A stretch of 64,000 nucleotides of DNA from Psychrobacillus sp042945595 (GTDB taxonomy: Bacteria; Bacillota; Bacilli; Bacillales_A; Planococcaceae): the NCBI RefSeq assembly GCF_042945595.1, contig NZ_CP168493.1, positions 310,001-374,000 on the forward strand, written 5' to 3'. Of the stretch, positions 18,319 through 27,532 are shown piece after piece. Each line of letters begins with the position of its first letter. Positions within the stretch are counted from its first letter, which is position 1. A model generated the notes under the pieces. The model did no database searches and was not told where the DNA came from. It was given only the letters and a program-made list of their open reading frames with translations. Both the position numbers and the translations under genes were made by a program.

Positions 18319-18914
18319 AGATGGGAATAATCTTTTTGAATTACTTCGACAATAGCACCTATTGTTTGTCCTTTAAATTGATCTTGCACTGATTCGTTAT
18401 TAGGATTTAAGAAATAGAAATCTTGTATCTTATCATCATAGTAGAATCCAAGACTTGATAATGAATGTTGTAGGTCCTCTGGTAAAACGGATAATCCAGT
18501 TTGTCTTTTAAAATATGCTGTTGGTAAAATCTTTACATCTACATCATTTACACCAGTATGAATAATAAATAAATCTTTTTCATTTTGAACAAACCACTGA
18601 CCTTTGGTAAATAAAGAAATTCGTTGTCGTCCTAATGTATCGATTCCAACTAAATTAATACCAAAAATTTGATTTAACATTGTGCGAATTTCAATACAAG
18701 TCATTTCCTGTTCGTATTGATACATATACATATCTATTGCCGCTTTAGGTGTTGTCTCTAAAAAGGTTTTGTCTAAGACGGGAACTTCCTCTAAATGAAT
18801 TCCGAAAATAAAATCCAATGCCTTACAAATATCCGAACTTGCAACTTGTTTTCCAAAAGAGTTAAGGTATTTGTCCATCTCTTCTATTTTTGTCAGCGGT
18901 TCTGATGTTAACAT
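18315..18914 (-). CDS. Hypothetical protein
   Basis: 199 residues, soluble, no recognised domain. Two segments look internally related (an FGIHLEEVPVLDKTF block near residue 37 and an FGINLVGIDTLGRQRI block near 84), suggesting duplicated small alpha/beta units. The start is supported by AGAGAGGAATTTTTT before ATG 18914. It converges on the TPP enzyme gene. Confidence 0.7.
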   Translation of the reverse strand: MLTSEPLTKIEEMDKYLNSFGKQVASSDICKALDFIFGIHLEEVPVLDKTFLETTPKAAIDMYMYQYEQEMTCIEIRTMLNQIFGINLVGIDTLGRQRISLFTKGQWFVQNEKDLFIIHTGVNDVDVKILPTAYFKRQTGLSVLPEDLQHSLSSLGFYYDDKIQDFYFLNPNNESVQDQFKGQTIGAIVEVIQKDYSHL

Positions 18915-19350
18915 AAAAAATTCCTCTCTATCAAATATTCTAGAAAAATTTTCTTTAATAATATAATTGTACCATATTTTTTGAAAAAATTAATAATTTT
19001 GAAAACTAACTACTACAACTAGTCTTCTACTTTTTGCGGTAATTTTGTGTCTGGTTTTTTTCCGTCGACGTTATGCGCTTTTAGGTTGGTGCTAACCTAG
19101 CAAAGTAATAAATTTAATCAAAGGGATATTTCAGGTATAAATTTCCAACTCCTGTGCTCCTGCGCAAAGCTCGTCGCAGAAGCACATTGCGCCTCGAGGT
19201 TGCCACATCCTGTGTCGAAGTAGACATGACCCGCATCGTGCGGGCTAAGGAGGGAGTTCCACAGCCACCGTAGCTTTTTCCCATTTGACAAGGATTGTTT
19301 TACGCTGATTTGCGCCATCTCGCATAAAGTTAACTCTTTACATAGAGAAA
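18915..19350. other. Intergenic region without a supported gene
   Basis: The first 100 bp is AT-rich and probably carries the promoter of the minus-strand gene. About 19135-19290 is unusually GC-rich with several short palindromes (GCGCAAAGCTCGTCGC, CCCGCATCGTGCGGG). No ORF has a ribosome binding site. It may be a decayed repeat or relic. Confidence 0.4.
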
Positions 19351-19430
19351 TGGTTGCTTTCGTCAAGGAGTTTTTGCTTTCAGTTTAGAAACTGTTGCTT
19401 CCACCTTGCAATTAGTTGCTCTATGACAGT
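19350..19430. repeat. Degenerate ~21-bp repeat with GTTGCT core
   Basis: The core (A)GTTGCTTTC / TTTTGCTTTC / TGTTGCTTCC / AGTTGCTCTA recurs about every 20-23 bp. It resembles the arrangement at 1053-1130 but with a different core. No gene covers it. Confidence 0.4.
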
Positions 19431-19493
19431 TTTTAACTTCTTAGTTGAACGTTTAAACTTGATAATACCAGCTCCCCTGTGGAACTTGAGGGA

Positions 19494-19775
19494 AATAGGC
19501 AGTATCCATTGATAAAGAAGCGCTGATCGGACGAAATTGCATCTTCGTCCGCTTTTAATAGAGTAGGACAAAATTTAATCTCTCATTAACCAAGCCTAAT
19601 GCACCATGTCTCTAAATATTACAAGAGGTCGACGGACAAACACCCGCCACAAGATTACCGAAAAAAATGGATCGTGAAGTGACGTAGTCACTTCACGATC
19701 CATAATTCTAACGATAATAGTGTAGTGGATGTTTCGTCTAAAGCACTTGGGAAATGTGAAGGATTAAATGGCTCT
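19494..19775. repeat. Interspersed hairpin repeat, copy A
   Basis: This copy contains, in order: TATCCATTGATAAAGAAGCG; a hairpin CGGACGAA/TTCGTCCG ending in TTTT; a block with CATTAACCAAGCC; CGACGGACAAAC..CCGCCACAAGATTACCGAAAA; then a near-perfect stem-loop GGATCGTGAAGTGAC-gta-GTCACTTCACGATCC (19669-19701). Copies B (37378) and C (44428) match in order; copy D (30825) holds only the last part. No coding potential. Confidence 0.75.
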
Positions 19776-19796
19776 TGCGCTTTCGTATGACAAATC

Positions 19797-21056
19797 TCAG
19801 AGTACTTTTTGAGTTTTTAAAAATTCGCTTACTAATAGATAAGACTGGGCAAACTGGAACCCCAATTGCCATTCCCCGATGCCTTTTAAATGGTATTCCG
19901 TGACTAGATTGAGTTTCTTAGCTCGTGCTCTTGAATCTTCAAACCACACAATATGTTTTTTTCCAGTTTCATCTCTATATTGGAAAAAAGGTTGTTGGTA
20001 TTCTTTGGAATATTGAATCGGTACTTGATGTTTCATAGCTGTTTCTATAGCCATAGCTACTGAAACGGCATGGGCATCTATGACGGTACTATCACGCATT
20101 TTCCAATCATAACCGTAACGTTGTACGCCTAGAATAATTTTACTTGCTTTCATATGTTTAAGTGCATACTCAATCGTTTGCCTTACTTGTTTTATGGGGG
20201 CGATAGGACCGGGCAAACTTGTCGCTTCGTGAAAATCATAGGCCATAATAAAGACAAGATCAACAGCGGCACCAATTCCTCCATAATCATAAGCCTTTAA
20301 ATAAGGAAGTTTATCATTGATCTTAGCTGGAATAGCGACGGAAGTATAGTATCCTTCTGGCTTCAACTTTTCTCTTAACGAACGAAGAAAACTAGTATAT
20401 AAATCCCTTTGTCCTTCTAGCAACATTTCAAAATCAATGTTTACACCAGCATAGTTCTTACTCTTGATTAAATTGTAGATGTTTTGAATTAAACGTGCTC
20501 TAACTTCGGGGGAACTTAATACTCGATTTGCTAAATCGGCACTAAATCCTGTTGATGTCAGATTAGTAATTACCACAAGTGGTGCGACTTTATTCTCTCT
20601 TGCTACTCGAATAAGTTGCCGATCATCCAAAGAGCTCAAAGTTCCATCTGCAAGAATGTGGTATTCAAAAACTCCGAAAAAAGTATTTATAGGAGCGGCA
20701 CTCTGAATCATATTTTTGTTTTTTGTAGGTGTTGAGGGCAATATATAGCTAAGATTTACTGCTCCGTATTTAGTTCTTGGAGGCAAATACAACTTCGTGC
20801 CAACCGTTAACTTATCGGAATGTAACCCATTTATGAGACGTAAAGTTTCGACAGAAATGAAACTCATTTGGGCAATAGAATAGAGCGAATCCCCAGGTTG
20901 AACTGTGTACATATTCGTTGGAATAAGTAAATCTTGTCCTGGTACCAAGCTATCTGTATTTAATCCATTCGTTATACGTATGCTATCCATTGTTACCTGA
21001 AATTCTGCCGCAATAGAGAATAAGGAATCCCCCATTTTTACAACATAAATAAACAT
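19797..21056 (-). CDS. LysM-LysM-GH18 spore hydrolase (YaaH/SleL family)
   Basis: 419 residues: two N-terminal LysM repeats (about 1-46 and 49-92; VKMGDSLFSIA and VQPGDSLYSIA) and a GH18 catalytic domain (about 100-410) with the catalytic Glu in GVNIDFEM near residue 208. There is no signal peptide, as for SleL/YaaH, which load onto the spore from the mother cell. The family cleaves cortex fragments as an N-acetylglucosaminidase during germination. The start has GAGGGAG upstream. I cannot separate SleL from its paralogues by sequence alone. Confidence 0.88.
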   Translation of the reverse strand: MFIYVVKMGDSLFSIAAEFQVTMDSIRITNGLNTDSLVPGQDLLIPTNMYTVQPGDSLYSIAQMSFISVETLRLINGLHSDKLTVGTKLYLPPRTKYGAVNLSYILPSTPTKNKNMIQSAAPINTFFGVFEYHILADGTLSSLDDRQLIRVARENKVAPLVVITNLTSTGFSADLANRVLSSPEVRARLIQNIYNLIKSKNYAGVNIDFEMLLEGQRDLYTSFLRSLREKLKPEGYYTSVAIPAKINDKLPYLKAYDYGGIGAAVDLVFIMAYDFHEATSLPGPIAPIKQVRQTIEYALKHMKASKIILGVQRYGYDWKMRDSTVIDAHAVSVAMAIETAMKHQVPIQYSKEYQQPFFQYRDETGKKHIVWFEDSRARAKKLNLVTEYHLKGIGEWQLGFQFAQSYLLVSEFLKTQKVL

Positions 21057-21254
21057 AGAACTCCCTCTTTCCCCAGTAGTTATTCATTTTAACATATGTA
21101 ATTGTTAGAGGATTCATAACCCCTTTTGCTTGCAAGATCAAATAAAAATCATTTCAACGAAATTTATCTAATTATTTCGAATAGCCCGTTATTATTATGC
21201 TAAACTAATTATTAAGTGTTTATGACTTTCGTGAAAATGAAGGGGTGAAGGTTA

Positions 21255-22214
21255 TTGTTGTTCATTAACCAAGATGAAGTAAGTGCGTTACTATCGATGA
21301 AATCATGTATGAAAGTTATGGAAGGTACTTTGATAGATTTAGCTCAAGGGGAGGCAACCCAAGTATTGCGTTCTGTTGTAGCGGTAGATGATGAAAATGT
21401 ATTAGGGCAAATGCCAGGTTATTTAAAGAAGAATGGAGTACTCGGCACGAAAGTAATTACGGTCTTTCCTAATAATCATAAGCATGGTCTACCATCGCAT
21501 CAAGGAGTTGTATTACTTTTTGCCGCTAAGAATGGGGCATTAATGGCAGTTGTTGATGGTTCGGAAATAACTGCAATCCGAACCGCAGCAGTTAGTGCGC
21601 TTGCAACTGACAAACTATCTAGAGTAAATTCAAAAATATTATGTCTTTTAGGAACAGGTACGCAAGCAAAAGCCCATTTAGAAGCTATGTTAACAGTTAG
21701 GCCAATTGAATTAGTGAAAATATGGAGTCGTAATTTCCAAAATGCGAACCAATTTAAAGAGGAGATGCAACAGAAATTTAAGGTGTCAATAAACCTGTGT
21801 GATACAGCTGAAGAGGCAGCATTAGATGCTGACATTATCTGCACAGTAACTTCCTCAAAAGATCCAATTTTAAAAGATGCTTGGGTTAAAGAAGGTGTCC
21901 ACGTAAATGCAGTTGGAGCATGTAGACCCGATGAAAGAGAACTAGATTCAGAGCTAGTGAGAAAGTCTAAATTTTATGTAGATAGTATAGAATCTGCTCA
22001 AAATGAATCAGGTGACTATTTAATTCCATTAAAAGAAGGAATGATTACCCCAAATCATATTATTGGGGAAATTGGAGAAATATTAATGAATAAAAGTACA
22101 GGCAGGGCATCTGAAACAGATATAACGATTTTTAAGTCACTAGGACTAGCAATAGAGGATATTGCAGCAGCTAATTTCATATATGAAGAGATTGTGGGGA
22201 GATTCAATGATTAA
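21255..22214 (+). CDS. Ornithine cyclodeaminase/mu-crystallin family protein
   Basis: 319 residues. The N-terminal LFINQDEVSALLSM, HQGVVLLF, and ITAIRTAAVSALATDKL are family signatures, followed by a Rossmann motif GTGTQA near residue 134. Members are NAD(P)-linked ornithine cyclodeaminases, alanine dehydrogenases or imine reductases. The start is TTG 21255, with AGGGGTGAAGG upstream. The stop overlaps the dipeptidase start, so the three genes form a coupled operon. The substrate is probably an amino or imino acid released by the downstream peptidases (inference). Confidence 0.88.
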   Translation: MLFINQDEVSALLSMKSCMKVMEGTLIDLAQGEATQVLRSVVAVDDENVLGQMPGYLKKNGVLGTKVITVFPNNHKHGLPSHQGVVLLFAAKNGALMAVVDGSEITAIRTAAVSALATDKLSRVNSKILCLLGTGTQAKAHLEAMLTVRPIELVKIWSRNFQNANQFKEEMQQKFKVSINLCDTAEEAALDADIICTVTSSKDPILKDAWVKEGVHVNAVGACRPDERELDSELVRKSKFYVDSIESAQNESGDYLIPLKEGMITPNHIIGEIGEILMNKSTGRASETDITIFKSLGLAIEDIAAANFIYEEIVGRFND

Positions 22215-23382
22215 TTTTCAAAAAGGGCTATTTGATTTCCAATTAACAAAAGAACAGGAAGAAAGAGCAAAGAACTTACATAACGCTAGCATTATTATCG
22301 ATCTGCTATTTCAAGGTCCATTATCGCCGCAAGCCATTTCGGAAGAGATTTCGGAGGAATTAAAAGAGAAATGTGAGCCGTTTCAAGATGACCCTATGAC
22401 CTATAGTGGGATGTCACGAAAAATCATTGCAAAAATGTCAGCAAATAATGAGGTTTCAGCATTTGAAGAAGAGTGGTACCAATCGGGAATCACCGCTGCA
22501 AATAGACAAATAAGTTTATCGGATCATGAAAGTATTATTTCGAGTATGGCTGAAGTACAAATGCAATTTGATAAGCTGCCTTGGTTAACGAAAGTTTTAA
22601 CTGCTGACGATATTAAGCGAGCGAAAGAAAATAATGAAAAAGCGGGAATCGTGACTGCCCAGGAAACGGAAGGACTTGGAACAAATCTTGAACTACTTGA
22701 TGCAATGCATGATTTTGGATTGAGGGTGCTTCAACTAACGTATAATACACAAAATTATATAGGTGCTGGTTGTGCGGAGCAATCAAATGCGGGGCTCACC
22801 AATTTTGGAGTTAAATTTGTTGCGCGCCTAAATGAACTCGGTATTGTTGTTGACACAGGACATTGTGGAAAACAAACAACATTAGATGCATGTAAATACT
22901 CTACAAAACCGGTCATTGCATCACATACAGGGGTAGAAAATATCTTTAATCATATGAGATGTAAAAGTGATGAAGAAATAGTGGCAATTGCGAGTACTGG
23001 TGGGGTTGTAGGAGTGTTTGCAATGCCGTGGTTTGTGCACGATGATCCAAATGCTACGACAATTAATCATGTATTGGATCATATTGACTACATAGTTAAT
23101 CTGGTAGGTGTTGATCACGTTGGTATTGGAACGGATTGGCCGATGAGTGACGTGACGTGGTCATTAATTTATTTTAAAGAAAAGATTGCCCCTCTTTTAG
23201 GGTTCAAAAAGGGAGATGGTCCATCAACGGAAACAGTTGCTGGCTTGGAGAAGTATAGTTATTTCATTAATTTCACGAGGGGTCTAGTAGGTAGAGGTTA
23301 CAAGGATGAAGATATACAAAAAATAATCGGTGGAAATTGGTTACGAGTTTTCGAAGAGGTCTGGGGGAACGGACATGAGTAA
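22207..23382 (+). CDS. Membrane dipeptidase (peptidase M19)
   Basis: 391 residues with the renal dipeptidase pattern: ETEGLGTN, LTYNTQN, VVDTGHCG, ASHTG and VGIGTDWP supply the metal and substrate ligands of the TIM barrel. No signal peptide is seen, so it is probably cytosolic despite the family name. The family hydrolyses dipeptides, including some with a D residue at the C-terminal position. ATG 22207 overlaps the preceding stop by 8 bp, and its own stop overlaps the next start, so translation is likely coupled. Confidence 0.9.
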   Translation: MINFQKGLFDFQLTKEQEERAKNLHNASIIIDLLFQGPLSPQAISEEISEELKEKCEPFQDDPMTYSGMSRKIIAKMSANNEVSAFEEEWYQSGITAANRQISLSDHESIISSMAEVQMQFDKLPWLTKVLTADDIKRAKENNEKAGIVTAQETEGLGTNLELLDAMHDFGLRVLQLTYNTQNYIGAGCAEQSNAGLTNFGVKFVARLNELGIVVDTGHCGKQTTLDACKYSTKPVIASHTGVENIFNHMRCKSDEEIVAIASTGGVVGVFAMPWFVHDDPNATTINHVLDHIDYIVNLVGVDHVGIGTDWPMSDVTWSLIYFKEKIAPLLGFKKGDGPSTETVAGLEKYSYFINFTRGLVGRGYKDEDIQKIIGGNWLRVFEEVWGNGHE

Positions 23383-25504
23383 TTATTTAAATGAAACGAT
23401 TTTCAATTATTATTGTGCGGGCGTGTACGAAGGGAAAATTAAATTTCATGACAATGAAATAATGCATTCGAAAGTTAACAAACGTCAACGAACGCAAATG
23501 AAAGAAAATGCATTGGCAGAAGATTTTCAAGCGAATTTACCGATTCGTCAAATCCATTCAAATTTAGAGTTTTATACAAAAGCGGATTGGTCGGGTGATG
23601 AAGTTCTTCTTGGAAATAAGGATTATTATACAAAACATATTTCTTATAATGCGACAATTGAAAACAAAGTAGAAACATCCCAAGTATGGGCATTTCGAAA
23701 TGACACAGCTGTCGATGTCGTTACGCTAAGTGGAAAAGTAATCGCATTTGTTTGTCCTAATCGATATGGTATGGAGATACTCGTGAAAGAGGGCTATGAA
23801 GCAATAACTCCTTTAGTTGTGTACGATAAGCCAAACCTGTCGAAATCGGAATTTGGAATAAATGACTTAGGCACTTATTTAATTCCAATGAGAGACGGAG
23901 TGAAATTGGCTACGGATGTCTATCTTCCAGAGGGAATAGGGGATTTTAAAAAAGTACCGACCATATTAATCAGAACTTGTTATGATCGAAATCAAAAGAA
24001 AGAACAATTAATGCGATGGGTCAATAAAGGCTATGCAGTTGTAAATCAAGATGTTCGTGGGCGAGCAGATTCAGAAGGAAGTTTAGTTCCGTTTTATTAT
24101 GAACGCGATGATGGCAGCGATACGATAGATTGGATTATTAAGCAGGATTGGTCGGATGGAAATGTTGGGATGTGGGGAGCATCCTACTTAGGTTATGTTG
24201 TCACAGCGGCATCAACAAGTGGACATCCCAACTTGAAAGCAGTCGTTAATGAAGTAAATGTAGGTTCACCTTTTACCGATACGGTAAGGAGAGGTGGTAC
24301 CGTTTGTTCTTGGCCATTGCTCAGTTGGACGTTAGCGCAATCTGTAGGAACTAGAACCGATTTTAGTATATTCGCAGGGGAAGCAGTAAGTGTGGAGGAA
24401 GCGGTTGACGCAAGACCTATAAAAGAAATTCCCCAAAAAGTTATTGGGAAGAACTCGGGTCCATGGGATCTTTGGAGTGAGCATCCAGAGTATGACGATT
24501 TTTGGCGAAATTGTACGTATTCTGAAAAAGGGGATCAAGTAAAGGCCCCGATGTTTGTGATTTCTGGTTGGTATGATGGGGATGGTCCAGGTGTGTCAGA
24601 GACTTGGAGAATGTTAACGAAGCATGATGTACCGAACCGGAAAATAGTACTTGGGCCTTGGGAGCATAATCCAAATAGAGCACGAGATCTTAAAGGTCTA
24701 CACTTCGGCAATAATTCAGTTGTCTACGATTATGATGTCAATGTGCTCCGATGGTTTGATCGATACTTAAAAGGAGTAGAAAATGGTATCGATAAAGAAC
24801 CAAGAGCAACGTACTATGTTGTTGGTGATAATGAATGGAAGCAATCAGATGATTGGACTCCAAAAGAGTCTACAACGACGAATTTTTATTTATCCAGTAA
24901 TGGAAATGCCAATTCAAGTAATGGAGACGGCTCTTTGCAAAATAAATTGGCAGAATCTGCTCAAGTGGACCATTTTATTTACAATCCAAAAGAACCGTTT
25001 GAATTTAGTGGAGACAGAGAGCCTGACATACTAAATAAACATGAAATTCGAAATGATATACTAGTTTATACAAGTGATGTTCTAGAAGATAACATTGTAG
25101 TAGCAGGTGAACTTTCCGCCGAAATATACGCCGCAAGCTCAGGAGTGGATACGGACTGGGTTGTGAATCTAAGTGAAGTGGATGGAACGGGAAATTCAAT
25201 TCATCTTTCTAACTATATCGTGCGGGCAAAATATCGAAATGGTTATGATGCTCCAAAACTACTTGAACCAGGTGCAATTGAAAAATACAGTATCTATATG
25301 CAACCGATAGCTTATACCTTTAAAAAAGGATGTAAGATTAGGTTTTCTATCACATCTTCGAGTAAATTTGTTTCATTTCCAAATTCAAATACAGGGGAAA
25401 ATCCTTATGACGATCCAAAGGAATTGGTCGTCGCTCAAAGTATATATCATACGGAAGAATATCCAAGTCACGTGAAATTACCGATTTTGTTAAAGAAGAA
25501 GTAA
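23375..25504 (+). CDS. CocE/NonD (X-Pro dipeptidyl-peptidase S15-like) hydrolase
   Basis: 709 residues. An unusual N-terminal part of about 165 residues precedes the S15 alpha/beta hydrolase core, which begins at IPMRDGVKLATDVYLPEG. The nucleophile is Ser in WGASYLG near residue 270. The C-terminal jelly-roll (about 510-700) is typical of CocE/XPDAP. The family cleaves X-Pro peptides, acyl esters or beta-lactam side chains. It is the third gene of the coupled operon and overlaps the dipeptidase by 8 bp. A terminator follows. Confidence 0.88.
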   Translation: MSNYLNETIFNYYCAGVYEGKIKFHDNEIMHSKVNKRQRTQMKENALAEDFQANLPIRQIHSNLEFYTKADWSGDEVLLGNKDYYTKHISYNATIENKVETSQVWAFRNDTAVDVVTLSGKVIAFVCPNRYGMEILVKEGYEAITPLVVYDKPNLSKSEFGINDLGTYLIPMRDGVKLATDVYLPEGIGDFKKVPTILIRTCYDRNQKKEQLMRWVNKGYAVVNQDVRGRADSEGSLVPFYYERDDGSDTIDWIIKQDWSDGNVGMWGASYLGYVVTAASTSGHPNLKAVVNEVNVGSPFTDTVRRGGTVCSWPLLSWTLAQSVGTRTDFSIFAGEAVSVEEAVDARPIKEIPQKVIGKNSGPWDLWSEHPEYDDFWRNCTYSEKGDQVKAPMFVISGWYDGDGPGVSETWRMLTKHDVPNRKIVLGPWEHNPNRARDLKGLHFGNNSVVYDYDVNVLRWFDRYLKGVENGIDKEPRATYYVVGDNEWKQSDDWTPKESTTTNFYLSSNGNANSSNGDGSLQNKLAESAQVDHFIYNPKEPFEFSGDREPDILNKHEIRNDILVYTSDVLEDNIVVAGELSAEIYAASSGVDTDWVVNLSEVDGTGNSIHLSNYIVRAKYRNGYDAPKLLEPGAIEKYSIYMQPIAYTFKKGCKIRFSITSSSKFVSFPNSNTGENPYDDPKELVVAQSIYHTEEYPSHVKLPILLKKK

Positions 25505-25531
25505 TATTACTAGTATTATATACTTTTAGTT

Positions 25532-25566
25532 AAGAGTGTTTCGAGTAATTCGTGCACTCTTTTTTT
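25532..25566 (+). terminator. Terminator of the OCD-dipeptidase-CocE operon
   Basis: AAGAGTG and CACTCTT flank a loop and are followed by TTTTTTT, 28 bp after the CocE stop. Confidence 0.8.
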
Positions 25567-25766
25567 GCTATGGAAAACTTATCAAATGAATAAATGGAAG
25601 GCAATCTCTTAGGAACATGGCACTCCTTACCAACGTCATATTATAAGCGAAAGAGATAGCCCAAAGTCTACATAAATATGATTTACTCTCCAATCACAAC
25701 TATTTGTAAAATGGAACCGACTAGACTAGTATATCTATATTCACGTTTTTACTAGGAGTAATGAAA

Positions 25767-26648
25767 ATGAATAGTCAATTATTTTTACAGTTTAATACTA
25801 TTTTTATTAGTATTTTAATAGAATCGTTACCCTTTATCATGTTAGCGGTAATTGTTTCAGCTTTAATACAAGTATTTGTAACAGATGAAATGCTTGCAAA
25901 AGTTATTCCCAAAAATCGATTTCTCTCGGTGCTCTCTGCAAGTGCGCTAGGAGCAGTTTTTCCAGCTTGTGAATGTGGAATTATTCCGATTGCACGAAGG
26001 TTAATGGCGAAAGGGGTTCCTCTTCATGCAGCAATCGCGTTCATGTTAACTGGACCCGTTATAAACCCAGTCGTGCTTTTCTCCACATATGTAGCTTTCG
26101 GGAACAGTTGGAAAATGGTATTGTATCGTGGTGGATTATCGTTTGTCGTTGCATTTATTGTCGGCTTAATACTTTCTTTTCAATTTAAGGAACCTCAGTT
26201 AAAACATATGTTAACATATCAAGTTTCACCGCAAAATATCCCACTTAAAAGAAAAGTATTAGGTGCTTTCAAACATATGGTGGATGAATTTTTCACTGTA
26301 GGAAAATATTTAATAGTAGGCGCATTAATAGCGGCTGCAGTACAGACATATATGAAGACATCTGTATTAACTTCCATTGGTCACGGAGAATATTCTTCTT
26401 CACTTGTGATGATGGGGTTAGCATACATTATGTCATTATGTTCATCTGCGGATGCTTTTGTTGCTGCTTCCTTTAGAAGTACATTTTCGACTGGAGCGTT
26501 AGTAGCCTTTTTAGTATACGGTGCGAAGTTTGATATTAAGAACACATTAATGATGCTAGGGGTATTCAAAACAAAGTTCGTTTTTTTCTTATTCATCTAT
26601 ACAACCGTTTTAGTGTTGCTAGGATCAATAATTATTACCAAATTGTAA
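25767..26648 (+). CDS. ycgR: Permease of the YraQ/YcgR (DUF318) family
   Basis: 293 residues with eight or more membrane helices in two halves. The first half has FPACECGIIPIARR (CEC motif) near residue 70 and GPVINPVV; the second has SSADAFVAASF. These are signatures of the DUF318 permeases that include B. subtilis YcgR. ATG 25767 has AGGAG at 8 bp; the ATG two codons upstream is too close. It forms an operon with ycgQ and a CobW-type gene, as seen in other Bacillales, suggesting a divalent-metal role (inference). Confidence 0.85.
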   Translation: MNSQLFLQFNTIFISILIESLPFIMLAVIVSALIQVFVTDEMLAKVIPKNRFLSVLSASALGAVFPACECGIIPIARRLMAKGVPLHAAIAFMLTGPVINPVVLFSTYVAFGNSWKMVLYRGGLSFVVAFIVGLILSFQFKEPQLKHMLTYQVSPQNIPLKRKVLGAFKHMVDEFFTVGKYLIVGALIAAAVQTYMKTSVLTSIGHGEYSSSLVMMGLAYIMSLCSSADAFVAASFRSTFSTGALVAFLVYGAKFDIKNTLMMLGVFKTKFVFFLFIYTTVLVLLGSIIITKL

Positions 26649-26667
26649 AGAAAGGAGAAATTTAAAA

Positions 26668-27504
26668 ATGCTTCGTTGCTGGATTTTACTAGGATTTTCG
26701 TTTCTCTTTTTACATTTACATGCATCTGGAAATATATCGAAATACATTAACTTAAAATATTCCACGTTTTCTTTTCTCGCTATTTTCATCTTCTTTTTCT
26801 TTATGCTCATTCAAATGTATTTTACTTTGAAAGATGGTAAAAATGAGGACGATTTGGACCCTATATGTGATTGTGGAATAGATCATTCCCAAGAGGGGAA
26901 GAAGTGGAAAGTGTGGATCAGCTACCCTATATTCCTGTTTCCTATTTTGACTGCATTGTTTCTTCCCGTTGCAACTCTAGATTCAAATATTGTTGCAGCA
27001 AAGGGGTTTAACTTTGAAGTTTATAATGGTAAGGATGAGTACGGTGTCCATCAGTTCCTTGAACCAGATAGTAGTGTGTTTTATGGTGAAGGGGGATATG
27101 ATGAGATAAATGAAGAGGCATTGGGTAAGTATGCAAATAAAGACAGTGTGATTTTAGATGATAAAGATTATCTATATGGGATGGAGACAATATACAAAAA
27201 TCCAGGATACTTTACAGGTAAAACAATCGGTTTCAGAGGATTTACTTACGTTGATAAGGAAACTGGAGATGTCTTTTTGTTCCGGTTTGGTATCATACAC
27301 TGTGTTGCGGATTCCGGAGTATTCGGGATGCTATTAGAACTTCCGAAAGGTACCACATTCCAAAATGATGACTGGATTGACGTGGAAGGTACGATGGATA
27401 CGATATACTATCAACCATTTAAAAAGACAATTCCTATATTGAAGGTAGACAAGGTAAAGAAAATAACCGAACCAGAAGAACCATACGTTTATAGAAGCAA
27501 TTAG
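26668..27504 (+). CDS. ycgQ: YcgQ (TIGR03943) family membrane protein
   Basis: 278 residues: two to three N-terminal hydrophobic helices (about 1-45, and 84-105), then a soluble C-terminal part with TGKTIGFRGFTY and an HCVADSG segment. The CDCGIDH motif near residue 66 could bind metal. The family (TIGR03943) is always found with the DUF318 permease. RBS AAAGGAGAAATTTAAAA. It is probably the partner subunit of the upstream permease; the function is unproven. Confidence 0.83.
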   Translation: MLRCWILLGFSFLFLHLHASGNISKYINLKYSTFSFLAIFIFFFFMLIQMYFTLKDGKNEDDLDPICDCGIDHSQEGKKWKVWISYPIFLFPILTALFLPVATLDSNIVAAKGFNFEVYNGKDEYGVHQFLEPDSSVFYGEGGYDEINEEALGKYANKDSVILDDKDYLYGMETIYKNPGYFTGKTIGFRGFTYVDKETGDVFLFRFGIIHCVADSGVFGMLLELPKGTTFQNDDWIDVEGTMDTIYYQPFKKTIPILKVDKVKKITEPEEPYVYRSN

Positions 27505-27532
27505 CAATGAGGTATTGATAGGAGAGATTTTG

